NCBI RefSeq assembly: GCF_000443165.1
Contig: NZ_ATJV01000052.1
Coordinates: 1 to 60,227 of the forward strand
DNA from: Thauera terpenica 58Eu
GTDB taxonomy: Bacteria; Pseudomonadota; Gammaproteobacteria; Burkholderiales; Rhodocyclaceae
Reading direction: 5' to 3'
Length of the DNA stretch: 60,227 bases
Shown here: positions 1 through 7,510 of the stretch, piece by piece
How the letters are laid out: the number at the start of each line of letters is the position of its first letter
Numbering within the stretch: the stretch's first letter is position 1
Position numbers and translations under genes: made by a program
Notes under the pieces: model-generated
Seen by the model: the letters and a program-made list of their open reading frames with translations, nothing else
What the model was told of the DNA's origin: nothing
Databases searched by the model: none

Positions 1-57
1 CTTCGCTCGCGCTGCCATGCTCGACCTCAAACCGTCAGGAAGTCCGGCGCCGCCGGG

Positions 58-339
58 ATGGATGACATTTTATTGCACCAACGCCAAATCGAAGTCGTTT
101 CCTGGCTTTTGTCAGTTGATGAAAAGCGCCTGCATACTTTTCATGAAATATATTGCACAAATAAGGGATATCGAGCGGCAGCGGGTGAGCATCTTGATGT
201 TCATATAGACCTGGAAACCAGGCGAGTATCACCATTCCCTGAAGATGTTCTTCAGCGCTTGCAGTCAATAGAAAAAGAGTACGCAAGGTTTCCAAGACCT
301 GACAAGCTTGGTAGCACCATCAGGGCCCCAGTCAGGTAA
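58..339 (+). pseudogene. C-terminal remnant of a hotdog-fold acyl-CoA thioesterase
   Basis: The 93-residue product resembles the C-terminal half of 4HBT (hotdog) thioesterases of the type found with carnitine dehydrogenases: a VDEKRLHTFHEIY strand, then AAGEHLDVHIDL, a PFPEDVLQRL segment and a short IRAP tail. Full family members are about 130-160 residues and begin with a YxxY..LGxxxxV strand, which is missing. The frame stays open back to base 1, but the residues before Met1 do not look like a thioesterase, so this reads as a fragment joined to unrelated sequence rather than a gene simply cut by the window edge. Its base composition is more A+T-rich than the rest of the window. Function, if any, is unknown. 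Confidence 0.5.
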
Positions 340-383
340 GCTGTGCCGATAGTATCAACAGGTCTGACAGTACGGAGTTAAAA

Positions 384-746
384 ATGAAAATCGTCTTTCC
401 CCTGATGTTCGCTTCAGCCCTGCTCGTTTCCGCCTGTTCAAGTGCTCCGCAGGTGAGTGGGGACGACAGGGTGCCTGCGGCGGCAGCGGCCTCAGTACAT
501 AAGTATCAGTGCAAGAGCGGTGAAATGATTGCTGCCACCTATCCATCCACCGACTCAGCTACGATCAACTACAAGGGTAGTGACTACAGCATGCAGATTG
601 CAGTTTCTGCCAGTGGCGCGCGTTATGTTGGAGGTGGGTTTGAGTGGTGGACCAAGGGTTCTGGCGCCGGATCCGAGGCCATCCTTTTCCATCACATGGC
701 GGATGACACCTCGGGTTCGATCGTCGAGCTTTGCTCGGAGTCCTGA
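384..746 (+). CDS. MliC-family lysozyme-inhibitor lipoprotein
   Basis: This 120-residue protein starts with a lipoprotein signal peptide: a charged start, a hydrophobic core and the lipobox LVSAC, with Cys18 as the lipidation site. The mature part carries the MliC/PliC fold signatures: YQCKSGEMIAATYP, the loop SASGARY and the strand GGFEWWTKG, then a C-terminal Cys. Family members sit in the outer membrane or periplasm and block the active site of C-type lysozyme through the invariant Ser of the SASG loop. The start is supported by GGAG nine bases upstream. It stands alone between a gene remnant and a convergent small gene, which suggests an accessory envelope-defence gene. The family call is strong; activity is inferred. 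Confidence 0.85.
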   Translation: MKIVFPLMFASALLVSACSSAPQVSGDDRVPAAAAASVHKYQCKSGEMIAATYPSTDSATINYKGSDYSMQIAVSASGARYVGGGFEWWTKGSGAGSEAILFHHMADDTSGSIVELCSES

Positions 747-779
747 GCGAGCCCCAGTCTGGCTGTTGAATACGCCCGC

Positions 780-1103
780 TTAGGATTTCGGATTCGGTGG
801 CTCAGAGCCCGACTTCTCAGCTTTGGCTTCTTCTTCCATCTTCTTTTTTGCGTAAGAGACGACAAGATTCACCACTACAATCATCACTCCGGCAACCAGA
901 AGTATATAAAGCATTGAAGCTCTATTGCTGGTGTCCGGCTGCGTCGCATTCGTGCTCTTGATTTCTTTCCCTGTGGTGTTTCCCTGGTTTTCAGACGCTG
1001 GCGGGCTGGCCGCTGTATTTTCCGATTGAGCGGTTGCGGCCAGGGTGACTCCACTCGAAAATAAAAAAATGAAACTCATCAACACTGCCGTCAGGTACTT
1101 CAT
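780..1103 (-). CDS. Small membrane protein of unknown function
   Basis: The 107-residue reading begins MKYLTAVLMSF with a signal-peptide-like segment ending near LAATA. A Ser/Thr/Asn-rich stretch of about 45 residues follows, then one strong transmembrane helix (residues about 65-86, MLYILLVAGVMIVVVNLVV) and a short charged Lys/Glu tail. The frame extends upstream to 1331, but that extension is Arg-rich and unlike protein; the ATG at 1103 follows an AGGCG-like site and starts a credible signal peptide. I do not recognise a family. The predicted topology is a single-pass inner-membrane protein with a short cytoplasmic tail. It converges on the MliC gene, and its lower G+C matches that neighbour. 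Confidence 0.6.
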   Translation of the reverse strand: MKYLTAVLMSFIFLFSSGVTLAATAQSENTAASPPASENQGNTTGKEIKSTNATQPDTSNRASMLYILLVAGVMIVVVNLVVSYAKKKMEEEAKAEKSGSEPPNPKS

Positions 1104-1337
1104 GTAGCGCCTCGTTCTTCGGTCTTGCCATCTACGACGGCATGATTTTGCAAAGTTTTCAACACGCAGAGCCGCAGTTCGTGTCCCCAGGGCTTGGCGA
1201 CATCGAGCTTTCCGTTCCTTAAACGCCGATAGCCGGGATGAAGGGCGGGGTATTGTCGGTCCCCGTGTCACCTGGGCGAGGCGGGGACGTTGTTTGGCGC
1301 AATGCCCAGAAAGCGTCCGAAGCACGCTCATTTGCGC

Positions 1338-2516
1338 TCAGTGCTTCTTCGACAGCCCCTGCATCGCGCGTGACAGACCGTCCAAGGTCAGCGGATACAT
1401 GCGCTGGTGCATGATCTGGCGGATGAGTCCGATGGACTGGCGGTATTCCCACAGGGGCTCGGGTTCGGGGTTCAGCCAGGCCGCGGCCGGATAGGCGTCG
1501 AGCAGGCGGCGCAGCCACACGGCGCCGGCTTCGGCGTTCATGTGCTCGACCGAGCCCTGCGGGTGCAGGATCTCGTAGGGGCTCATGGTGGCGTCACCGA
1601 CAAAGATCAGCTTGTAGTCGGAAGGGTATTTATGGATGACGTCGAGTAGCGGCATGCGCTCGGTGTGGCGACGGTCGTTGTCGCGCCACACGCCTTCGTA
1701 GACGCAGTTGTGGAAGTAGAAATATTCGAGGTGCTTGAATTCCAGCCGACAGGCGGAAAAGAGCTCTTCGCACACCTTGATGTGGTCGTCCATCGAGCCG
1801 CCAACGTCGAGAAACAGCAGCACCTTGACCGCGTTGTGGCGCTCGGGCCGCATCATCAGGTCCAGCCAGCCCGCGTTGCGTGCGGTGGCGGTGATGGTGC
1901 CATCGAGATCCAGTTCGTCGGCCGCACCCTGGCGCGCAAAACGGCGCAAGCGGCGCAGCGCGACCTTGATGTTGCGCGTGCCCAGCTCCACCGAATCGTC
2001 GAGATTGCGAAACTCGCGCTTGTCCCAGACCTTGATTGCGGTGCGATTGCCGGCCGAATCGCCGCCGATGCGGATGCCTTCGGGGTGGGTGCCGTGGTTG
2101 CCGAAGGGTGAGCTGCCGCCGGTGCCTATCCACTTGTTGCCGCCCTCGTGACGGCCCTTCTGTTCGGCAAGACGCTTGCGGAACTCGTCCATCAGCTTGT
2201 CCCAGCCGAGCTTTTCAAGCTTGGCGCGCTCTTCGGGCGTGAGGTGCTTCTTCGCCATTGCACGCAGCCAGTCCTCGGGCAGGTCCACGTCCAGTCCGGG
2301 GAGGGCGGTGACGCCCTTGAAGTATTCGCCGAAAGCCTGGTCGAAGCGGTCATAGAGTGATTCGTCCTTGACCAGGCAGGCGCGCGAGAACACATAGAAG
2401 TCGTCTAGCGAGGGTTCGCACACGTGCTCGCGCAGGCCTTCGAGCAAGGTCAGGAACTCGCGCGTCGACACCGGCAGCTTGCGTGCCTTCAGGTGCAGGA
2501 AAAAGTCGATCAGCAT
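1338..2516 (-). CDS. CoxE-type VWA domain protein, partner of MoxR
   Basis: This 392-residue protein belongs to the CoxE-like VWA family. The N-terminal 120 residues are the helical CoxE region (MLIDFFLHLKARKLPVS, then a Lys-rich segment). The C-terminal half is a von Willebrand A domain with an intact MIDAS core DVGGS at residues 237-241, followed by a conserved YFYFHNCVYEGVW strand. In this family the VWA protein acts with a MoxR AAA+ ATPase to insert metals into or remodel a target enzyme. The MoxR partner lies upstream in the same run, separated by an EAL-like/HDOD gene, which is not the usual order. The start ATG has GGAG ten bases upstream. The target protein is not evident here. Confidence 0.85.
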   Translation of the reverse strand: MLIDFFLHLKARKLPVSTREFLTLLEGLREHVCEPSLDDFYVFSRACLVKDESLYDRFDQAFGEYFKGVTALPGLDVDLPEDWLRAMAKKHLTPEERAKLEKLGWDKLMDEFRKRLAEQKGRHEGGNKWIGTGGSSPFGNHGTHPEGIRIGGDSAGNRTAIKVWDKREFRNLDDSVELGTRNIKVALRRLRRFARQGAADELDLDGTITATARNAGWLDLMMRPERHNAVKVLLFLDVGGSMDDHIKVCEELFSACRLEFKHLEYFYFHNCVYEGVWRDNDRRHTERMPLLDVIHKYPSDYKLIFVGDATMSPYEILHPQGSVEHMNAEAGAVWLRRLLDAYPAAAWLNPEPEPLWEYRQSIGLIRQIMHQRMYPLTLDGLSRAMQGLSKKH

Positions 2517-2556
2517 CGCGGCGATCTCCGTGAGGGTTCAAGCGCGGCGCAGGGCC

Positions 2557-4005
2557 TCACTGCTGCACTTCCAGGGCCCAGGACAAGGCCTGCATGTGGC
2601 TGAGGGAGGCCTGCTCGGCGCTGACCGCGCAGCGCTCGGCAGCTTGCTGCATGCGCTCCGGTTCGAGGTCGCCGCGTTCGCAGGCGATGGCGAGTTCCAG
2701 CAAAGGGTAGAGCGGGCCTTCACCTTCTTGTAATGCGGCGCGCACCTCGGTGGTCAATGCCAGCGGCGCGAGCGCCTTGTCGAGCGGCACCTGCATGATC
2801 ACGTCGGCGAGCGAAAGCAGACCGAGCAGGAACAGCGACTCGCGCTCGGTCGTGCTTTTTTCTGCCGCCAGCAATTCCATCATGCGTGCGCGCACCAGCG
2901 CGGTCTCCAGCGCCGCGGCGGCGCGCCCGCTGTTGCCGTCGGTGCTGCAGGCCAGCAGCACCAGCCAGCGGTAGAGGCGCTCCTCGCCCAGCAGGGCGAA
3001 GGCGTGCTCGATGGAGGCAATCGGTTTGGTCTGGGCGTTGGCCGCCGAGTTGACGTAACGCAGCAAGCGCAGCGACAGGGCGCCGTCTTCCTTGAGCAAG
3101 GCCGCGATTTCACGTGCATCGCCGTTGCTGCGCAGGCGTCCGATCAGGGTGGCGATGCGCAGGGTGTTCGGCCCCAGATCACGCTCGCTCCAGTCCTCGC
3201 GACCAGTGATGAATGGGCCCTGGAACAGACTGGCGCCCATCTTGTAGGCGAAGCGGAAGTCCTCCAGCGAGGGCAGGTCGCGCACCAGCAGGCGTGCCTG
3301 CGGGCTGGCATCGGCAACGAAGCGCGTGAGCCGCAGGCCGAGGGCTGCGTCCAGGGCCGGCGAGCGTACGATGACCATGTCTGCCTGCGGCAGCAGGGCT
3401 GAGAAGTCGTCAATGAGCATTGGATCAAGAAGCCCGAGACGAAACCCGGCCTGGCGTAGGCGAGCCACCGTTTGTGCCAGCTCGGTTGGATCCGGGCCGC
3501 TGGCCTCGGAGTGTGGCGTCGGGATCAGCACGATATTGCGTGCCGGGAGGTTAGCGAGGCAGGGGTGAGACAGGAAGGAGTCAGGAACCTCAATGGCGGC
3601 AAAGCGATGCCCCAGCAGGCGACCGATGTCTGCGCGTACGAGATTGCGCACCAGTATTTCGGCATACAGGTGATGCACGCGACGACTGCTGTTGCGGATG
3701 CGGTTGCGCGTGCCCTCGTGCAGCATGAACTGGTAGCCGGCAATGCGCTGGTCCCGCCCCAGCACGGCTTCGCGGCACAGATAGGTGACCATCGCTGGCG
3801 TGTGGTCTGTGCCGTCGGTGCTGTCGTCCGTTGCGCTGCTTGCCGTCCTGGCGGGCAGGCCTGGAGCCGTGCCCGCGCTGCCCCCTGCGCGCAGCGGCGC
3901 ATCACGGTTGAGCTGGGCGAAATCCTGCGGGTTCGTAAGCCGGGGGGACGCTGGCGGAGTCGCTTGCTGGCGCCGGAACAGCCAGTCGAAGAAGGCTTTC
4001 AACAT
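2557..4005 (-). CDS. Degenerate EAL plus HDOD signalling protein
   Basis: The 482-residue protein has a low-complexity N terminus (about 1-70), a region related to EAL phosphodiesterases (about 75-280, from VTYLCREAVLGRDQRIAGY to AYKMGASLFQGPF) and a C-terminal HDOD domain (about 285-482, with LRLLRYVNSAA and ALLGEERLYRWL). The EAL signature and the acidic metal ligands of active c-di-GMP phosphodiesterases are missing, so the EAL part is probably a binding or scaffolding domain. EAL-HDOD proteins of this build are known as regulators of motility and surface behaviour. The gene sits between moxR and the VWA gene with short gaps (15 and 40 bases), implying co-transcription. How the three work together is unknown. 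Confidence 0.8.
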   Translation of the reverse strand: MLKAFFDWLFRRQQATPPASPRLTNPQDFAQLNRDAPLRAGGSAGTAPGLPARTASSATDDSTDGTDHTPAMVTYLCREAVLGRDQRIAGYQFMLHEGTRNRIRNSSRRVHHLYAEILVRNLVRADIGRLLGHRFAAIEVPDSFLSHPCLANLPARNIVLIPTPHSEASGPDPTELAQTVARLRQAGFRLGLLDPMLIDDFSALLPQADMVIVRSPALDAALGLRLTRFVADASPQARLLVRDLPSLEDFRFAYKMGASLFQGPFITGREDWSERDLGPNTLRIATLIGRLRSNGDAREIAALLKEDGALSLRLLRYVNSAANAQTKPIASIEHAFALLGEERLYRWLVLLACSTDGNSGRAAAALETALVRARMMELLAAEKSTTERESLFLLGLLSLADVIMQVPLDKALAPLALTTEVRAALQEGEGPLYPLLELAIACERGDLEPERMQQAAERCAVSAEQASLSHMQALSWALEVQQ

Positions 4006-4020
4006 TTTTTGTCCGTCCGT

Positions 4021-4872
4021 TCAGCGATGCTTGCGCGCCATCATCACCAGGCGTTCGAACAGATGCATGTCCTGTTCGTTCTTCAGCAGTGCACCGTGCA
4101 GGGGTGGCATCACCATCGTGCTGTCCTGACTACGCAGGGCCTCGGCCGGGATGTCTTCGGCCACGAGCAGCTTGAGCCAGTCCAGAAGCTCGGAGGTGGA
4201 GGGCTTCTTCTTCAGCCCCGGAACCTCGCGCAGGCCAAAGAACACCTCGAGCGCCTCGCTCAGCAACTGCTTGCGGATGCCCGGGAAGTGCACATCGACG
4301 ATGCGCTGCATGGTGTCGCGATCGGGAAAGCGGATGTAGTGGAAGAAGCAGCGGCGCAGGAAGGCGTCGGGCAGTTCCTTTTCGTTGTTCGAGGTGATGA
4401 AGACGATGGGACGGTGGCGCGCACGCACGGTCTCGCGCGTCTCGTACACATGGAACTCCATGCGGTCGAGTTCGCGCAGCAGATCGTTGGGGAATTCGAT
4501 GTCGGCCTTGTCGATCTCGTCGATCAGCACCACGGTCGGCTCGTCGGCCTCGAAGGCCTGCCACAGCACGCCCTTGACGATGTAGTTGGCGATGTCCTTG
4601 ACGCGGTCGCTGCCCAGCTGTGAATCGCGCAGGCGCGAGACCGCGTCGTATTCGTACAGGCCTTGCTGGGCCTTGGTGGTGGACTTGATGTGCCACTGCA
4701 GCAAGGGCAGGCCGAGTGCGGCTGCGACCTCTTCGGCGAGCATGGTCTTGCCGGTGCCGGGTTCGCCCTTGATCAGCAGCGGCCGTTGCAGGCGGATGGC
4801 GGCGTTGACGGCCAGCATGAGGTCTGGGGTGGCGACGTAATCGCGTGAGCCTTCAAAGCGCGGCATGGACAT
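4021..4872 (-). CDS. MoxR-family AAA+ ATPase
   Basis: This 283-residue ATPase has Walker A GEPGTGKT at residues 36-43, Walker B VVLIDEID at 114-121, a sensor-1 region FITSNNEKELP and the arginine finger region AFLRRCFFHYIRFP. MoxR ATPases are chaperones that act with VWA-domain proteins in metal insertion or complex maturation. Length and motifs are complete. The ATG at 4872 follows AGAGGAAT; a second Met lies two codons inside. It is the first gene of a three-gene minus-strand run (MoxR, EAL-HDOD, VWA). A TATAAT element on the minus strand at 4901-4906 could be its -10. The divergent neighbours are two c-type cytochromes. Confidence 0.9.
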   Translation of the reverse strand: MSMPRFEGSRDYVATPDLMLAVNAAIRLQRPLLIKGEPGTGKTMLAEEVAAALGLPLLQWHIKSTTKAQQGLYEYDAVSRLRDSQLGSDRVKDIANYIVKGVLWQAFEADEPTVVLIDEIDKADIEFPNDLLRELDRMEFHVYETRETVRARHRPIVFITSNNEKELPDAFLRRCFFHYIRFPDRDTMQRIVDVHFPGIRKQLLSEALEVFFGLREVPGLKKKPSTSELLDWLKLLVAEDIPAEALRSQDSTMVMPPLHGALLKNEQDMHLFERLVMMARKHR

Positions 4873-5036
4873 GCGGGATTCCTCTGATTATTTCCAAACG
4901 ATTATACGGCTAGCGTTACGGAAAACCGGCGAGGCGTCTGCGGCGCGGGCTTGTCCATGTGGTGCGGACTGCCCACTTCGAGCTGCAGGCGATCGACAAG
5001 AGTTGATGCAGCATCTCCCCCAACGGAGGACCCACC

Positions 5037-5357
5037 ATGCAGGGACGTTTTCTGGTTTGTGGCTTGGCGCTGCTGGTGATCGCCTTGCCGGCGCGCGCGC
5101 TCGAAGGCGACGCCGAGGCGGCGAAAGCCAAGATCTCGATGTGCATTGGCTGCCACGGCATCGAAGGCTATCGCACCAGCTTCCCCGAGGTGTACCCCGT
5201 CCCCAAGCTGGGTGGCCAGTATCCCGAATACATCGTCGCCGCACTCCAGGCCTACAAGGCGGGTGAGCGCAGCCATCCCACCATGCGCAGCGTCGCCGCT
5301 GGCTTGTCCGAGCAGGACATGGCCGACCTTGCCGCCTACTATTCCGCTGCACGCTGA
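5037..5357 (+). CDS. Small periplasmic c-type cytochrome (class I)
   Basis: The 106-residue product has a cleavable signal peptide (MQGRFLVCGLALLVIALPARA) and one haem-binding CIGCH motif, with a likely Met axial ligand in HPTMRSVAAGL and the C-terminal helix MADLAAYYS. These features are typical of cytochrome c553/c4-like monohaem electron carriers of the periplasm. A strong GGAGG site precedes the ATG. The next gene, 12 bases downstream, encodes a second monohaem cytochrome with the same architecture, so the two are probably a tandem pair transcribed together. Electron donor and acceptor cannot be named from the sequence. Confidence 0.9.
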   Translation: MQGRFLVCGLALLVIALPARALEGDAEAAKAKISMCIGCHGIEGYRTSFPEVYPVPKLGGQYPEYIVAALQAYKAGERSHPTMRSVAAGLSEQDMADLAAYYSAAR

Positions 5358-5369
5358 GGGAGACGCGCC

Positions 5370-5711
5370 ATGAGCTCACACTCCATTGCCCCGGCCCTGC
5401 GCCTGATCGCGGTGGTCGCGGCCAGTGTCGTGCTTGTACCTGCCCAGGCTGCGGGCGACAAGCAGCGCGGCGAGGAAAAGTCGCAGATCTGCGCAGCGTG
5501 TCACGGTGCCGACGGCAACAGCCCCACGCCCGCCTTTCCACGCATCGCCGGCCAGCATCCCGATTACCTGTTGCAGGCGCTGTTCGATTACAAAGCCGGC
5601 AAGCGCAAGAACCCCATCATGGCGGCACAGGTTGAAGCCTTGTCGAAGCAGGACATGAGCGATCTTGCCGCCTGGTTTGGTGCGCAGCAGGGGCTCTACG
5701 TGAAGCGCTGA
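5370..5711 (+). CDS. Small periplasmic c-type cytochrome (class I), second of pair
   Basis: This 113-residue protein has a signal peptide ending near AQA, the haem motif CAACH, the GxxxP and PRIAGQHPDYL segment seen in cytochrome c553/c4 half-domains, a Met ligand in NPIMAAQVEAL and a final MSDLAAWFGAQ helix. It shares its plan with the preceding cytochrome (5037-5357), so together they resemble the two halves of a dihaem c4 encoded as separate genes. GGGAG lies nine bases before the ATG. The downstream RlmN-like gene is on the same strand after 34 bases. The role is periplasmic electron transfer; the partner oxidase or reductase is unknown. Confidence 0.9.
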   Translation: MSSHSIAPALRLIAVVAASVVLVPAQAAGDKQRGEEKSQICAACHGADGNSPTPAFPRIAGQHPDYLLQALFDYKAGKRKNPIMAAQVEALSKQDMSDLAAWFGAQQGLYVKR

Positions 5712-5745
5712 CGGCGCTGCGCGTCGGTGCTAGCATGCTGGCCCC

Positions 5746-6819
5746 ATGCGCATCGAAACTTTCCGTGCCCGCCTGCAAGACCTGGGCGCCAAACCCTGCC
5801 ACGAAGACCGCCTGATGCGTGCCTGGCTGCAGCGTCTGGCGCTCGATGGCGGCCCGCGTCCGCAGCAACACTTCCTGCCCTTGGCGGTGCGCGCGGCCTT
5901 GCCCGCACTCAAGGCCGAATTCGACGCCTTGGCGCGCTTGCGCTCGCAGCACCCTGGCGAGGACGGCTCGTCCCGCCTGCTCGTCGAGCTGGCTGACGGC
6001 CAGACGGTGGAGAGCGTGCTCTTGCCGCGCGACGGCCTGTGTGTGTCCACCCAGGTGGGCTGCGCGGTGGGCTGCGTGTTCTGCATGACGGGCAAGGACG
6101 GCCTGCTGCGCCAGCTCGGCAGCGCCGAGATCGTCGCCCAGGTGGCGCTGGCGCGTAGCCTGCGCCGGGTGCACAAGGTGGTGTTCATGGGCATGGGCGA
6201 GCCCGCGCACAACCTCGACAACGTCGTCGAGGCGATCGAGACCCTGGGCACGGACGGCACCATCCCGCACAAGAACCTGGTGTTTTCCACCGTCGGCGAT
6301 CGGCGCGTGTTCGAGTGCCTGCCCCAACTGCGTGTGAAGCCTGCGCTCGCCCTGTCGCTGCACACCACCCGTGCGGACTTGCGCCTGCAGTTGCTGCCAC
6401 GTGCACCGCGCATCGATCCCGAGGAGCTGGTCGAGCTCGGCGAGGCCTACGCACGCGCCACCGGCTACCCCATCCAGTACCAGTGGACGCTGATCGAAGG
6501 GGTCAATGACAGCGCCGAAGAGCTCGAAGGCATCGTGCGCCTGCTGGCCGGCAAGTACGCGGTGATGAACATGATTCCGTTCAACCCGGTCGAAGGCCTG
6601 GAATTCCGCCGTCCGAGCTGGGACAAGGCGGCCGCGATTGCGCGCTGGCTGCACCAGCACCACATCCTGACCAAGCTGAGACATTCGGCCGGGCAGGATG
6701 TGGACGCGGGCTGCGGGCAGCTGCGCGCGCGTGAGATCAAGATCGGCTTCGTCGCGCGCGAACGTCGGCTCGTCGAGCGCGACGCACAGCCTGCAGGCAG
6801 CTCAGCGCCGCACCCTTGA
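5746..6819 (+). CDS. RlmN/Cfr-family radical-SAM RNA methyltransferase paralogue
   Basis: The 357-residue protein carries the radical-SAM cluster motif CAVGCVFC (Cys106, Cys110, Cys113) and the RlmN/Cfr-specific pair Cys99 (in DGLCVSTQ) and Cys323 (in DVDAGCGQL), which in the family form the methylated cysteine and its partner. GMGEPAHN and SLHTT are the usual SAM-binding and substrate loops. RlmN methylates C2 of A2503 in 23S rRNA and A37 in tRNAs. The N-terminal 70 residues depart from canonical RlmN, and it is not in the usual ndk/pilF context, so I treat it as a second family member rather than the housekeeping copy. No clear ribosome-binding site is seen before the ATG. Confidence 0.8.
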   Translation: MRIETFRARLQDLGAKPCHEDRLMRAWLQRLALDGGPRPQQHFLPLAVRAALPALKAEFDALARLRSQHPGEDGSSRLLVELADGQTVESVLLPRDGLCVSTQVGCAVGCVFCMTGKDGLLRQLGSAEIVAQVALARSLRRVHKVVFMGMGEPAHNLDNVVEAIETLGTDGTIPHKNLVFSTVGDRRVFECLPQLRVKPALALSLHTTRADLRLQLLPRAPRIDPEELVELGEAYARATGYPIQYQWTLIEGVNDSAEELEGIVRLLAGKYAVMNMIPFNPVEGLEFRRPSWDKAAAIARWLHQHHILTKLRHSAGQDVDAGCGQLRAREIKIGFVARERRLVERDAQPAGSSAPHP

Positions 6820-6911
6820 CGGCGCTCGCCAGGCGCCTGGCCTGGCGCGGACGGGAGAGTCGTGCGTTGTCCTGAGCGCTGTGACTACCCGCGCTGCGCG
6901 TGCTTTGTGGC

Positions 6912-7367
6912 TCAGTGGCGGGCGAAGACCGCGCGCTTGCCTGCGCTGTCGAAGCTCACGACATCGTATCGCTCGGCCGCATAGGGGCCCTCCATGCCGG
7001 GCGAACCGAGCGGCATGCCGGGTGCGGACAGGCCGGTGATTGCCGGCTTTTGCGCCAGCATGCGCTTGACGTCGGCTGCCGGTACATGGCCTTCGACGAT
7101 GTAGCCACCGACCTTCGCCGTGTGACACGAAGCCAGCGCCTGCGGCACGCCGGCCTCGTGCTTGACCGCATCCATCTCGCGCGTCGCGACCTCCTTGACG
7201 CGGAAACCGTTGGCGCGCATGTGTTCGGCCCATTTGCCGCAGCAGCCACAGTTCGGGTCCTTGAACATGGTGAGCTCGTCGTCGGCGGCCAGTGCGGGGC
7301 CGAAGGTGGCCACGCTGAGCAGGCCGGCAGCGAGCAGGGTGCGCAGGGCGTTGGGGGTAGCAAACAT
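6912..7367 (-). CDS. DUF411 periplasmic metal-binding protein
   Basis: This 151-residue protein has a signal peptide (FATPNALRTLLAAGLLSVA, cleaved after ALA) and the DUF411 core with the cysteine cluster CGCCGKWAEHM, a second Cys-His site in ASCHTAKVGGY and the terminal GMPLGSPGM segment rich in Met. DUF411 proteins are small periplasmic proteins often found in copper-resistance loci. The frame can be extended to 7466, but the ATG at 7367 follows GAGAG and starts the signal peptide. It lies downstream of a ferric-reductase-like gene on the same strand, with 143 bases between. Metal specificity is inferred from the family. Confidence 0.85.
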   Translation of the reverse strand: MFATPNALRTLLAAGLLSVATFGPALAADDELTMFKDPNCGCCGKWAEHMRANGFRVKEVATREMDAVKHEAGVPQALASCHTAKVGGYIVEGHVPAADVKRMLAQKPAITGLSAPGMPLGSPGMEGPYAAERYDVVSFDSAGKRAVFARH

Positions 7368-7510
7368 GGAAAATCTCTCGAGAGTGGAAGAAAGGGGCTC
7401 GGGCCTGTGCGCCGCAGATGCGCCACGGCGCTCAGTCGTGAGCTGTAGATTGAAGTGCCGCCGCACAGTTCCCCATGCGACGGCTGGCCTCGATCTCTGG
7501 TGTCACCGCC

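Noticed and set aside
3472-4623. A 383-residue plus-strand frame
   Set aside because: It spans the junction of the EAL-HDOD and moxR genes on the other strand and has no protein-like features.
5617-6684. A 355-residue minus-strand frame
   Set aside because: It is antisense to the RlmN-like gene, whose cysteine motifs are complete.
6827-6847. A hairpin after the RlmN-like gene
   Set aside because: A seven-base stem is present, but there is no T run on either side, so it is not a clear terminator.
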